Positions 34,605 to 42,336 of a DNA stretch of 64,000 bases are shown one piece after another. The notes under the pieces were generated by a model, which was given only the letters and a program-made list of their open reading frames with translations, ran no database searches and was not told where the DNA came from. The number at the start of each line of letters is the position of its first letter. Positions within the stretch are counted from its first letter, which is position 1. A program made the translations under genes and the position numbers. Origin of the DNA: Dolomitihabitans soli (GTDB taxonomy: Bacteria > Actinomycetota > Actinomycetes > Streptosporangiales > Streptosporangiaceae). The stretch lies in contig NZ_JAKNTW010000001.1 of NCBI RefSeq assembly GCF_022213955.1, positions 124,001 through 188,000 of the forward strand, read 5' to 3'.

Positions 34605-35365
34605 CGACACCTCCGGGTCGGGGAACCCTAGATGGTCTATCAGGCGTGACCGACAGTTAGCGGAGCGTGTGCGTCGTGGGGAGGGCGGGATCCTCTGAAG
34701 TGCTTTGGGCTGTGCGACGCGGGGTGAACCGTATCTACGATCACGACGCTGCTGACCTGGGCGTACGCCGCTGAGGCGAGCGGGATGATTCGCCTTGGTG
34801 CGGGGTGCGGGGTGCGGGGTGCGGGGTGCGGGGTGCGGGGTGCGGGGTGCGGGGTGCGGGGTGCGGGGTGCGGGGTGCGGGGTGCGGGGTGCGGGGTGCG
34901 GGGTGCGGGGTGGCCGGGAGTGCTCCTGGTGGGGAGTGAGCGGAGCGGGTCTGTTCCGCGTTCGGCCGGTGGGATCGGTGGTGGGCAACGGATTTCCCGT
35001 GGCAGGCGTTGGTGGGCCGCTGGCTCGTCCGCCTTGATCTCGGCCGGCACGAGCGGCTCGTGCCGTACCGGCTCACGGTGACCGTCATGGTGGTGGCGAT
35101 GAGCCAAGCCGGCGCGGGTGGGAGTAGGCGGCGGGGCGAGCCGGGTCCAGACGGGTGGCATGTTCGAGGGTGCTGAGACGGGGAGCGGGAGCGGGAGCAG
35201 GTGGGGGTGCGGGGCGTAGTCCAGTGCGGATCTGGTTGCGGGAGCCTGGTCAGCGATGGCATCAGCGACGCGCTCGCAGGGTGCGGGGCGTGGTTCAGTT
35301 CGGATCTGGTCGCAGGGGTGAGTGTGCGGGCCTGTCCGGGGGCGACGGGATGGGGGTGTCGAGGG
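34605..35365. other. 761-bp non-coding gap with minisatellites
   Basis: No gene is supported. The region contains the heptamer array listed separately. It also has a 36-bp imperfect direct repeat at 35207-35242 and 35281-35316 (period 74). Translated frames across the array are simple repeats and are not believed to be genes. Confidence 0.5.
34797..34913. repeat. GGTGCGG heptamer array, about 16 copies
   Basis: Sixteen perfect GGTGCGG units run from 34797 to 34908, followed by GGTGG. Because seven is not a multiple of three, all frames on both strands stay open with period 21, which creates artefactual repeat proteins. The G-runs on one strand are regularly spaced and could form G-quadruplexes. 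Confidence 0.95.
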
Positions 35366-36100
35366 TCAGGGGCGGAGGGTGTAGACGAGGTGGAAGGCAT
35401 CGCCGGGGACGACCGTGTCGCTGGTCTCCAGGGGGCGGCTGCCGGCGTGGTGGGTGCGTTCGAGGTGCAGAATGTGGACGCCTGCGCAGAGGTCGAGAGC
35501 GTCGATCTCGGCGGGTTCTGGGACCCGGGTGCGGACGGTCTCGACGATGTCGGTGACGTTGAGACCGACGGCGGCCATCCGGGCGACGACGCTCTTGCGG
35601 CTGTCGGTGCCTTCGGCGGGGACGGGTTGACCCTCTGCCAGTTCGGCCGGTTCGTAGGACCAGGTGAGCTGGACGGGTTTGCCGTTGCTTCGGTAGATGT
35701 GGCGGGTGCGGACGATGGGCGCGTACTCGGGCAGGCGCAGGCGATCAGCGAGTTCGGGGGTCGCCCGGACGCGCTCGACGCGCCAGACCCAGGAGACTCG
35801 TCGGCCCTGGGAATGGAGGTCGGCGGCAAGCGGGGCGTGGTGGTCGTGGAATCGGGACCGGTGCAGAGGGACCAGGGTGGCCCTTTCGCGGACGTAGTGT
35901 CCCGATCCGACCCGCCCGAAAATCAGGCCCTCGGTGGTGAGCACGCGCAGCGCGTGGCGGGCGGCCGTCTCTCCCACGCCGTATCTGCGGGTGAGCTGGG
36001 CGCGAGAGGGGACAACGGCGCCCGGCGCGAGGGATCCGTTGACGATCTGGCGACGAAGGTCGTCGACGACGCGCAGGTAGACCGGATCCGAACTTGCCAC
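35366..36100 (-). CDS. GntR-family regulator with UTRA effector domain
   Basis: The 244-residue protein has a wHTH at about residues 4-70 (SRAQLTRRYGVGETAARHAL) and a UTRA (HutC-type) ligand domain at about 90-240, ending in HILHLERTHHAG ... FHLVYTLRP. UTRA domains bind small molecules such as histidine derivatives or sugar phosphates. GTG 36100 is used because the product then begins directly with the family-typical DPVYLRVVDDLR. The very long frame extending further upstream is antisense to dapA and rnj and is not real. The target is unknown. It is divergent from dapA. Confidence 0.88.
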   Translation of the reverse strand: MASSDPVYLRVVDDLRRQIVNGSLAPGAVVPSRAQLTRRYGVGETAARHALRVLTTEGLIFGRVGSGHYVRERATLVPLHRSRFHDHHAPLAADLHSQGRRVSWVWRVERVRATPELADRLRLPEYAPIVRTRHIYRSNGKPVQLTWSYEPAELAEGQPVPAEGTDSRKSVVARMAAVGLNVTDIVETVRTRVPEPAEIDALDLCAGVHILHLERTHHAGSRPLETSDTVVPGDAFHLVYTLRP

Positions 36101-36376
36101 GTGTCCATCCCTGGGTAAGGCGAGGCTCAATCTTGTCTTACCAGCCGGGAGACGCATGATGACGGGCGCAAGTTGGAGCTCCAACTTTGACCCAGGGAAA
36201 GCTCGGGGAAAATATCCCAGGAACTCTGTAACGTCCGGGTAAGGACTACCGATTCTCCGGTAGAGGTCGTCGATGTGTGTACCCCCGAGCACATATCGGC
36301 GGCCTCTTTCACTTCCCAGTGCCCGGTCAAGGGGCCGGGGGTCCACTGCCATCCGGTATCCGGGTACCGTTCCTCT

Positions 36377-37300
36377 ATGGCATCGCCTACTGGAACCGCA
36401 GACGCTCCCTTCGGACGCATGCTGACCGCCATGGTCACACCGTTCGCCGAGGACGGCTCGGTCGACTACGACGGACTGCAGAGCCTGGCCACCTATCTGG
36501 TGGACGAGCAGCGTAACGACGGCCTGGTCGTGAGTGGTACGACTGGAGAGTCGCCGACCACCTCCGACGAGGAGAAAGATCGCATCCTGCGGGCTGTGGT
36601 CGAGGCCGTCGGCGACCGTGCCACCGTCGTGGCCGGTGCCGGGAGCAACGACACCCACCACAGCGTGGAGTTGGCCCGCGCCGCCGAGCGCGCCGGGGCC
36701 CACGGCCTGCTGCTGGTGACGCCGTACTACAACAAGCCGCCGCAGGAGGGGATCCGCCGCCACTTCACCACGATCGCGGACGCCACCGGGCTTCCTGTCA
36801 TGCTTTATGACATCCCCGGCCGTACCGGTGTGGCGATCGAGCCGGAGACTTTGTGCCGGCTGGCCGAGCATCCGCGGATCACCGCCGTGAAGGACGCCAA
36901 GGGCGACCTGTTCGCCGGCTCCCAGGTGATGGCCGCGACCGGCCTGGCGTACTACTCGGGTGACGACGCGTTCACCCTGCCCTGGCTGTCCGTGGGCGCC
37001 GTCGGTGTGGTCAGCGTGATCGGGCACGTGTCCGGGGCCGACGTCGCCACCATGATCGACCTGTACCGCGCCGGTGATGTGGCGGGCGCGACGGAGGTGC
37101 ATCGGAGGCTGCTGCCGGTGGTGACCGGCATCATGACGCGCACCCAAGGTGCGATCATGACGAAGGCGGCGCTGACCCTCGTGGGACGGCGAGGCGGCGT
37201 GACGCGGCCTCCGCTGGTGGACGCGACGGAAGAGCAGGTCGCCCTGCTTCGTGAAGATCTGATCGCCGGCGGCGTGAAGCTTGCCGACGGAGTTGTATGA
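36377..37300 (+). CDS. dapA: 4-hydroxy-tetrahydrodipicolinate synthase
   Basis: DapA condenses pyruvate and aspartate semialdehyde in the lysine/diaminopimelate pathway. The 307-residue product has GTTGES (54-59), the catalytic Tyr144 in MLYDIPGRTG and the Schiff-base Lys172 in ITAVKDAKGD. The Arg-dipole pattern YYNKPPQEG is also present. ATG 36377 is the start, and the upstream frame is unmatched. It stands directly before rnj, the normal actinobacterial order. Confidence 0.95.
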   Translation: MASPTGTADAPFGRMLTAMVTPFAEDGSVDYDGLQSLATYLVDEQRNDGLVVSGTTGESPTTSDEEKDRILRAVVEAVGDRATVVAGAGSNDTHHSVELARAAERAGAHGLLLVTPYYNKPPQEGIRRHFTTIADATGLPVMLYDIPGRTGVAIEPETLCRLAEHPRITAVKDAKGDLFAGSQVMAATGLAYYSGDDAFTLPWLSVGAVGVVSVIGHVSGADVATMIDLYRAGDVAGATEVHRRLLPVVTGIMTRTQGAIMTKAALTLVGRRGGVTRPPLVDATEEQVALLREDLIAGGVKLADGVV

Positions 37301-37357
37301 ACGAAAGTGACGGGGAGGAAACGAGAGCTTGAGAGCTAGACACGCAGGGGGTACGGC

Positions 37358-39043
37358 ATGAGCCACCCCCATCCTGACCTGGGTCCGCCGCCGCCGTTGC
37401 CGGTCAACGGGCTGCGGATCGTCGCGCTCGGCGGGCTCGGTGAGATCGGCCGCAACATGGCCGTCTTCGAGTTCGACGGCCGGTTGCTGATCGTCGACTG
37501 TGGAGTGCTCTTTCCCGAGCCCGACCAGCCGGGCGTCGACCTGATTCTGCCCGATTTCGACTACATCCGCGATCGCCTCGACGACATCGAGGCGGTCGTG
37601 CTGACCCACGCCCACGAGGATCACATCGGCGCTGTGCCGTACCTCCTGCGCGAGCGGGCCGATCTCCCGCTCGTGGGGTCGAAGCTGACCCTGGCGCTGA
37701 TCGAGAGCAAGCTCACCGAGCACCGCATCCAGCCGGTGAAGCGGGAGGTCGTCGAGGGAGAGCGGCACAGGTTCGGGCCGTTCGAGTGCGAGTTCTTCGC
37801 GGTCAACCACTCGATCCCCGACGCTCTGGCAGTGGCCATCAGGACCGCGGCCGGCATCGTGCTGCACACCGGTGACTTCAAGATGGACCAGTTGCCGATG
37901 GACGGGCGGCTGACCGACCTCGGTGGGTTCGCCAGGCTTGGCACCGAGGGTGTCGACCTGCTGATGTCCGACTCCACCAACTCCGAGGTGCCGGGCTTCG
38001 TCACCAGTGAGCGGGACATCGCCCCGGTCATCGACGAGGTCTACCGGAACGCGGACAAGCGGGTCATCGTCGCCTGCTTCGCCTCGCACGTCCATCGCGT
38101 TCAGCAGGCACTCGACGCGGCGGAGAAGCACGGCCGCAAGGTCGCGCTGATGGGCCGTTCGATGGTCAGGAACATGGGGGTCGCCCGGGATCTGGGCTAC
38201 CTGCGGGTTCCGCCAGGCCTGATGGTCGACTCCAGGGAGATCGAGGAATGGCCGCCGGAGGACGTGGTGCTGATCTGCACCGGGTCCCAGGGCGAGCCGA
38301 TGGCGGCGCTGTCGAGGATGGCGAACCGTGATCACCAGATCCGGATCGCCGAGGGCGACACGGTGCTGTTGGCGTCCTCGCTGGTCCCAGGCAACGAGAC
38401 GGCCGTGAACAAGGTCATCAACGGCCTCACGCGCTGGGGCGCCCGAGTGATCCACAAGGGCAACGCCCGGGTCCACGTCTCCGGGCACGCCGCGGCGGGT
38501 GAGCTGCTTTACGTGCTCAACCTGACCAGGCCGTCCAACTTCATGCCGGTGCACGGCGAGTGGCGGCACCTGCGGGCGCACGCCAAGCTGGCCGCACTGA
38601 CCGGAGTCCCCGACGACCACATCGTGATCGCCGAGGACGGCGTGGTGGTCGACCTGCTCGACGGCCGGGCGAAGATCGTCGGTGCGGTGCAGGCCGGCTA
38701 CGTCTATGTGGACGGCACGTCGGTGGGAGGCGTGACCGACGTCGCGCTGAAGGACCGGCGCATCCTCGGCGACGAGGGGTTCATCTCGATCGTGCTCGTC
38801 GTCGACTCGACCACGGGCAAGCTCACCGGCGGGCCCGAGGTGCACGCCCGGGGCTCCGGCATAGATCTGGACGCCTTCGAGGAGGTCATCCCGCTGCTGG
38901 AGAAGTCCCTGCAGGAGGCCGCGCTCGACGGTGTGGCCGATGTCCAGCAGATGCGCCGGCTGGTCCGGCGTACGGTCGGCCGCTGGGTGAGCGACACCTA
39001 CCGCCGCCGCCCAATGATCATCCCGGTGGTCGTCGAGGTCTGA
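37358..39043 (+). CDS. rnj: Ribonuclease J
   Basis: RNase J is a metallo-beta-lactamase/beta-CASP nuclease with endo- and 5'-exonuclease activity in rRNA and mRNA processing. The 561-residue product has the zinc motif HAHEDH (H84, H86, D88, H89) and the beta-CASP segment SLVPGNETAVNKVINGLTR. SGHAAAGELLYVLNLTRPSN and MPVHGEWRHL precede a C-terminal domain. ATG 37358 follows dapA by 57 bases, so the two may share a transcript. A GC-rich hairpin follows the stop. Confidence 0.96.
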   Translation: MSHPHPDLGPPPPLPVNGLRIVALGGLGEIGRNMAVFEFDGRLLIVDCGVLFPEPDQPGVDLILPDFDYIRDRLDDIEAVVLTHAHEDHIGAVPYLLRERADLPLVGSKLTLALIESKLTEHRIQPVKREVVEGERHRFGPFECEFFAVNHSIPDALAVAIRTAAGIVLHTGDFKMDQLPMDGRLTDLGGFARLGTEGVDLLMSDSTNSEVPGFVTSERDIAPVIDEVYRNADKRVIVACFASHVHRVQQALDAAEKHGRKVALMGRSMVRNMGVARDLGYLRVPPGLMVDSREIEEWPPEDVVLICTGSQGEPMAALSRMANRDHQIRIAEGDTVLLASSLVPGNETAVNKVINGLTRWGARVIHKGNARVHVSGHAAAGELLYVLNLTRPSNFMPVHGEWRHLRAHAKLAALTGVPDDHIVIAEDGVVVDLLDGRAKIVGAVQAGYVYVDGTSVGGVTDVALKDRRILGDEGFISIVLVVDSTTGKLTGGPEVHARGSGIDLDAFEEVIPLLEKSLQEAALDGVADVQQMRRLVRRTVGRWVSDTYRRRPMIIPVVVEV

Positions 39044-39052
39044 GACCACGTA

Positions 39053-39080
39053 GCGCCCCGCCGCGAGTACGGCGGGGCGC
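39053..39080 (+). terminator. Terminator-like hairpin after rnj
   Basis: GCGCCCCGCCG (39053-39063) and CGGCGGGGCGC (39070-39080) form a perfect 11-bp stem with a six-base loop, nine bases after the rnj stop. It lacks a U-tract, as is common in high-GC actinobacteria. Confidence 0.8.
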
Positions 39081-39126
39081 TGACTCGGGCGTTCACCCGG
39101 GCCGTTCACCCGGGCCTCCCTGCGGG

Positions 39127-39377
39127 GTGTTCGTTCTGCGGGGTGTTCGTTCTGCGGGGTGTTCGTTCTGCGGGGTGTTCGTTCTGCGGGGTGTTCGTTC
39201 TGCGGGGTGTTCGTTCTGCGGGGTGTTCGTTCTGCGGGGTGTTCGTTCTGCGGGGTGCTCGTTCAGCGGGGTGCTCGTTCAGCGGGGTGCTCGTTCAGCG
39301 GGGTGCTCGTTCAGCGAGGTGCTCGTTCAGCGGGGTGCTCGTTCAGCGAGGTGCTCGTTCAGCGAGGTGCTCGTTCA
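39127..39377. repeat. 16-bp minisatellite, fifteen full copies in two blocks
   Basis: Eight copies of GTGTTCGTTCTGCGGG (39127-39254) are followed by seven copies of GTGCTCGTTCAGCGGG or its GAG-ending variant (39255-39366) and one partial copy. The two sub-types stay in separate blocks, indicating independent homogenisation. The array fills the 410-bp gap between the rnj hairpin and the IclR gene. All three frames are open because 16 is coprime with three. Confidence 0.95.
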
Positions 39378-39391
39378 TGGGCGTGGAATTT

Positions 39392-39407
39392 GTTCAGAGT
39401 TGTGAAC
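39392..39407. promoter_or_regulatory. Candidate IclR operator
   Basis: GTTCA (39392-39396) and TGAAC (39403-39407) form an inverted repeat with six-base spacing, 46 bases upstream of the IclR start. IclR proteins often bind such palindromes to control themselves. Function is inferred. Confidence 0.35.
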
Positions 39408-39453
39408 GTTGATGCGTCTTGGCAGAATCGCGGGGTAGAGCCAAGGAGCGTGG

Positions 39454-40230
39454 ATGGTGACGGCGGAAGCGATTACGCCCAGGTCGCCGGTCAAATCGGC
39501 CGACCGGACGGTCGAGCTGCTCGAAGTCCTGGCGCGGGCCGAGCGCGGGCTGAGCCTGGCCGAGCTGCACCGCGAGCTGGGCTATCCGAAGTCCAGCCTG
39601 TACATGCTGCTGCGCACCCTGGCCGGACGGGGCTGGGTCGAGACCGATCAGGCAGGCGTCAGGTACGGCATCGGCGTGCGGGCACTGCTCGTCGGCACCT
39701 CCTATCTGGACCGCGATCCGGTGGTCCGGGCGGCCGCCGGTGTGCTCGACGAGATCAAGGCCGAGGTGAACGAGACCGTGCACCTCGCCAGGCTCGACGG
39801 CGCCGACGTGGTCTACCTCGCCAGCCGTGAGTCCCAGCACCACATGCGTCCGACCTCGCGGGTCGGGCGCAGGCAGCCGGCCCATGCCACCGCGCTGGGC
39901 AGGGCGATACTGGCGGCCAGGCCCGACGCCGAGGCGTTGCTGCCCGCGGAGCTCGCCGCGCTGACCCCGCATACCGTCGTCGATCGCGAGCGCCTGCTCG
40001 ACGACATCGCGACCGCCCGGTCGAACGGCTACGCCTGGGAACACGAGCAGAACGTCGTCGGCCTGGGCTGCCTCGCCGTGGTCCTGCCGTACTCGTCGCC
40101 GGTGACCGACGCGCTCAGCGTGTCGGTGCCGCTGGTCCGCCTCGACGACGCGCACCGCGAGTTGATCCTGGCCACGCTCGTCCGGGCCGCCGAGCGCGTC
40201 ACCGCACTCCTGCGCAGTCGCGCTATCTGA
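39454..40230 (+). CDS. IclR-family transcriptional regulator
   Basis: The 258-residue protein has an N-terminal wHTH (about residues 14-75, GLSLAELHRELGYPKSSLYMLL) and a C-terminal IclR effector domain (YGIGVRALLVG, HATALGRAILA, GYAWEHEQNVVGLGCLAV). Such regulators sense small carboxylates or sugar-acid products. ATG 39454 follows an AAGGAGC site. It lies 43 bases upstream of the aldehyde dehydrogenase gene on the same strand and probably controls it. Confidence 0.9.
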   Translation: MVTAEAITPRSPVKSADRTVELLEVLARAERGLSLAELHRELGYPKSSLYMLLRTLAGRGWVETDQAGVRYGIGVRALLVGTSYLDRDPVVRAAAGVLDEIKAEVNETVHLARLDGADVVYLASRESQHHMRPTSRVGRRQPAHATALGRAILAARPDAEALLPAELAALTPHTVVDRERLLDDIATARSNGYAWEHEQNVVGLGCLAVVLPYSSPVTDALSVSVPLVRLDDAHRELILATLVRAAERVTALLRSRAI

Positions 40231-40273
40231 GATCCGACGCACGCGAACGAACCATGTTGAAAGGTGATTTCTG

Positions 40274-41758
40274 ATGATCCAGGGTTATGACCCGCGTACC
40301 GGTGAGCCGGTCGGTGAGCCGCTGGAGACGGCCACCGAGGCACAGGTGGACGAGACCGTTCGGGCCGCGCTCGCGGCGGGCGAGGTGTGGCGTGCGACGC
40401 CGGCGGCCGAGCGTGCCGTGACCCTGGACGCCGTGGCCGACGCGCTCGCCGCGCGCGTGGAGGAGTTGTGGGCGGCGGCCGACGCCGAGACCGCGCTGGG
40501 GGAGACCCGGCTTCGCGGCGAGGTGGGGCGCGCAGCGGGACAGTTCCGGCTGTTCGCCCAGGTGCTGCGCGACGGCGCGCACGTCTCGGCGGTGGTCGAC
40601 CACGGCGACCCCGGTGCCACGCCGCCGCGTCCCGACGTGCGCAAGATGAATCACCCGCTGCCGGGCGTCGTCGGGGTCTTCGCGGCCAGCAACTTCCCCT
40701 TCGCGTTCTCCGTGGCCGGTGGCGACACCGCGTCCGCGCTGGCCGCCGGGTGCCCGGTCGTGGTCAAGGCACATCCGGGCCACCCGCGTACGTCCGAAAT
40801 TTCGGCGTCGGTGATCCGGGAGGCCCTGCCCGACCCGGCGTTGCTCGGCCTGATCCACGGGATGGAGGCCGGCGCGTGGCTGGCGCGGCATCCGTCGGTG
40901 GCGGCGGTCGGGTTCACCGGCTCCGTCCCCGGGGGGAAGGCGATCCAGGCGTTGATCGGGGAGCGGCCCGACCCGATCCCGTTCTACGGTGAGCTGGGCA
41001 GCGTCAACCCGGTGGTCGTACTGCCCTCCGCGCTCAAGGGCGGGCCCGGCGCGCTGGCGAGCGGGTTCGCCGCCTCGCTGACGATGGGCGTCGGGCAGTT
41101 CTGCACCAATCCCGGTCTCGTCTTCGTCCCCGAAGACGAAGGTCTTCGCGGGGCGATCGGGGAGGCGGTCGGCGCGACCACGGGCGGGCCGATGCTGAAC
41201 GGCCGGATCAGCGAGGGCTACCAGCAGGGCATCGGGCGGCTGGCCGAGCTGCAGACGCTGGGCGAGGGCACCGCGGGCGCCGGACCGTGGGCGGCCACTC
41301 CCCGAGTCTTCACCATCGACCTGGCCTCGTTCGAGGGCGGCCTGCCCGACATCGCTGAGGAGTGCTTCGGCCCCGCCGCGATCGTGGTGACCTACCGTGA
41401 CGCCGCCGACCTGCCCGGGGTGCTCTCCCGGCTGCCCGGCTCGCTCACCGCCACCGTGCACGCGACCGACCCCACCGAGGCCGAGGAGATCGTGGGGGTG
41501 CTCGGCCGTACGGCGGGGCGGCTCGTCTGGAACGGCTGGCCCACGGGTGTGGCGGTCAACTGGGCCATACACCATGGAGGTCCCTGGCCGTCGTCCACAT
41601 CGGCCGCCCACACCTCCGTCGGCGCGTCCGCGATCCACCGCTGGCTGGCTCCCGTCGCCTACCAGGACTGGCCTGGGGAACTGCTGCCCGCCGAGCTTCG
41701 CGACGACAACCCTCTCGGGCTGCCCCGCCGGGTGGACGGGCACCTCGAACTCCCCTGA
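40274..41758 (+). CDS. NADP-type aldehyde dehydrogenase, probable 2-oxoglutarate-semialdehyde dehydrogenase
   Basis: The 494-residue protein has the catalytic Cys277 in GVGQFCTNPG and Glu240 in FYGELGS. GFTGSVPGG takes the place of the usual GFTGS coenzyme motif. The overall pattern (ATASNFPFAFSVAGGDTASALAAG-like core, FCTNPG) matches the 2,5-dioxopentanoate dehydrogenase subgroup that oxidises the last intermediate of oxidative pentose, uronate and hydroxyproline routes. It sits behind an IclR gene. With the pectin/uronate operon in the same window, it is a natural candidate for the final step. Confidence 0.8.
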   Translation: MIQGYDPRTGEPVGEPLETATEAQVDETVRAALAAGEVWRATPAAERAVTLDAVADALAARVEELWAAADAETALGETRLRGEVGRAAGQFRLFAQVLRDGAHVSAVVDHGDPGATPPRPDVRKMNHPLPGVVGVFAASNFPFAFSVAGGDTASALAAGCPVVVKAHPGHPRTSEISASVIREALPDPALLGLIHGMEAGAWLARHPSVAAVGFTGSVPGGKAIQALIGERPDPIPFYGELGSVNPVVVLPSALKGGPGALASGFAASLTMGVGQFCTNPGLVFVPEDEGLRGAIGEAVGATTGGPMLNGRISEGYQQGIGRLAELQTLGEGTAGAGPWAATPRVFTIDLASFEGGLPDIAEECFGPAAIVVTYRDAADLPGVLSRLPGSLTATVHATDPTEAEEIVGVLGRTAGRLVWNGWPTGVAVNWAIHHGGPWPSSTSAAHTSVGASAIHRWLAPVAYQDWPGELLPAELRDDNPLGLPRRVDGHLELP

Positions 41759-42180
41759 GGCTTCCTGAGCCACCCCTGAGGCTCCGCTGTCGCGGGACTG
41801 TGAACCGCTCAGGTTCATGGTCCCGTGAGGCGGGTCACCAGCGGCCGCTGGCGCGCGTTCACCGGGGGCGGATGAAGTGTGCGCGCGGTGCGGCCGGGAG
41901 TTCGTGGGTGCGTGTCGCCGGTGGCCGGAGGGTGTTGCCGCGCTTCATGCTGGGGGCCCGGGTGAGGTGCGCTGGGTCCGGTCAGGCTTCACCGTCCCGT
42001 TGAGCGGCCGCTCGTTATGCGTGGCCGCCTATCGTGCGTGTCTCCCCATCGTGCCTGGCTCCCCATCGTGCCTGGCTCCCCGTCGTGCCTGGCTCCCCGT
42101 CGTGCGTGGCCTCAGAGGCTGCCGTTGTGCGCTTCGCGTCGGCCGGTGAAGCGGGCTCGGCCGCACGGGTTCTGTCAAGC
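41759..42180. other. Non-coding gap between the aldehyde dehydrogenase and a convergent exoenzyme gene
   Basis: No gene is supported here. Short open frames have no match. The region includes a 17-bp repeat array and leads into two hairpin-forming 60-bp repeats. Confidence 0.5.
42033..42112. repeat. 17-bp tandem repeat, about five copies
   Basis: Units of CGTGCCTGGCTCCCC plus AT or GT occur at 42033, 42050, 42067 and 42084, with a degenerate fifth (CGTGCGTGGCCTC) at 42101. Confidence 0.85.
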
Positions 42181-42300
42181 GAGTCGCTCGCCGTGCCTGT
42201 CGCCGATCGGTGCCGTTGTGGTCCGCCACCGATCGGCGCCGGGTCGCTCGCCGTACCTGTCACCGATCGGTGCTGTTGCGGTCCGCCACCGATCGGCGCC
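42181..42300. repeat. Two 60-bp repeats, each carrying a long inverted repeat
   Basis: Copies at 42181-42240 and 42241-42300 differ at only a few positions. In copy 1, CGCCGATCGGTG (42201-42212) and CACCGATCGGCG (42227-42238) are a perfect 12-bp inverted repeat. Copy 2 keeps it with one G-U pair. A third partial copy trails to about 42327. They lie between convergent genes, so they may act as a tandem bidirectional terminator. Confidence 0.9.
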
Positions 42301-42336
42301 GATGTGGTCCGGCGCCGATCAGTGGGGCGTGGTCGG

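Noticed and set aside
34785-35081. GAGCGVR repeat peptide over the heptamer array
   Set aside because: It is produced mechanically by the GGTGCGG array; no ribosome site or unique sequence supports it.
36101-39109. Upstream extension of the UTRA regulator frame, antisense to dapA and rnj
   Set aside because: The regulator needs only the part from GTG 36100. The extension mirrors core genes and has no domain.
39143-39412. Repeat protein (VFVLRGVRSAGCSFCG units) over the 16-bp array
   Set aside because: All frames are open across a 16-bp array, so a 16-residue periodic peptide is an automatic result and not evidence of a gene.
34797-42300. CRISPR array
   Set aside because: Repeats are directly tandem or without variable 30-40-bp spacers, unit lengths differ, and no cas genes are present.
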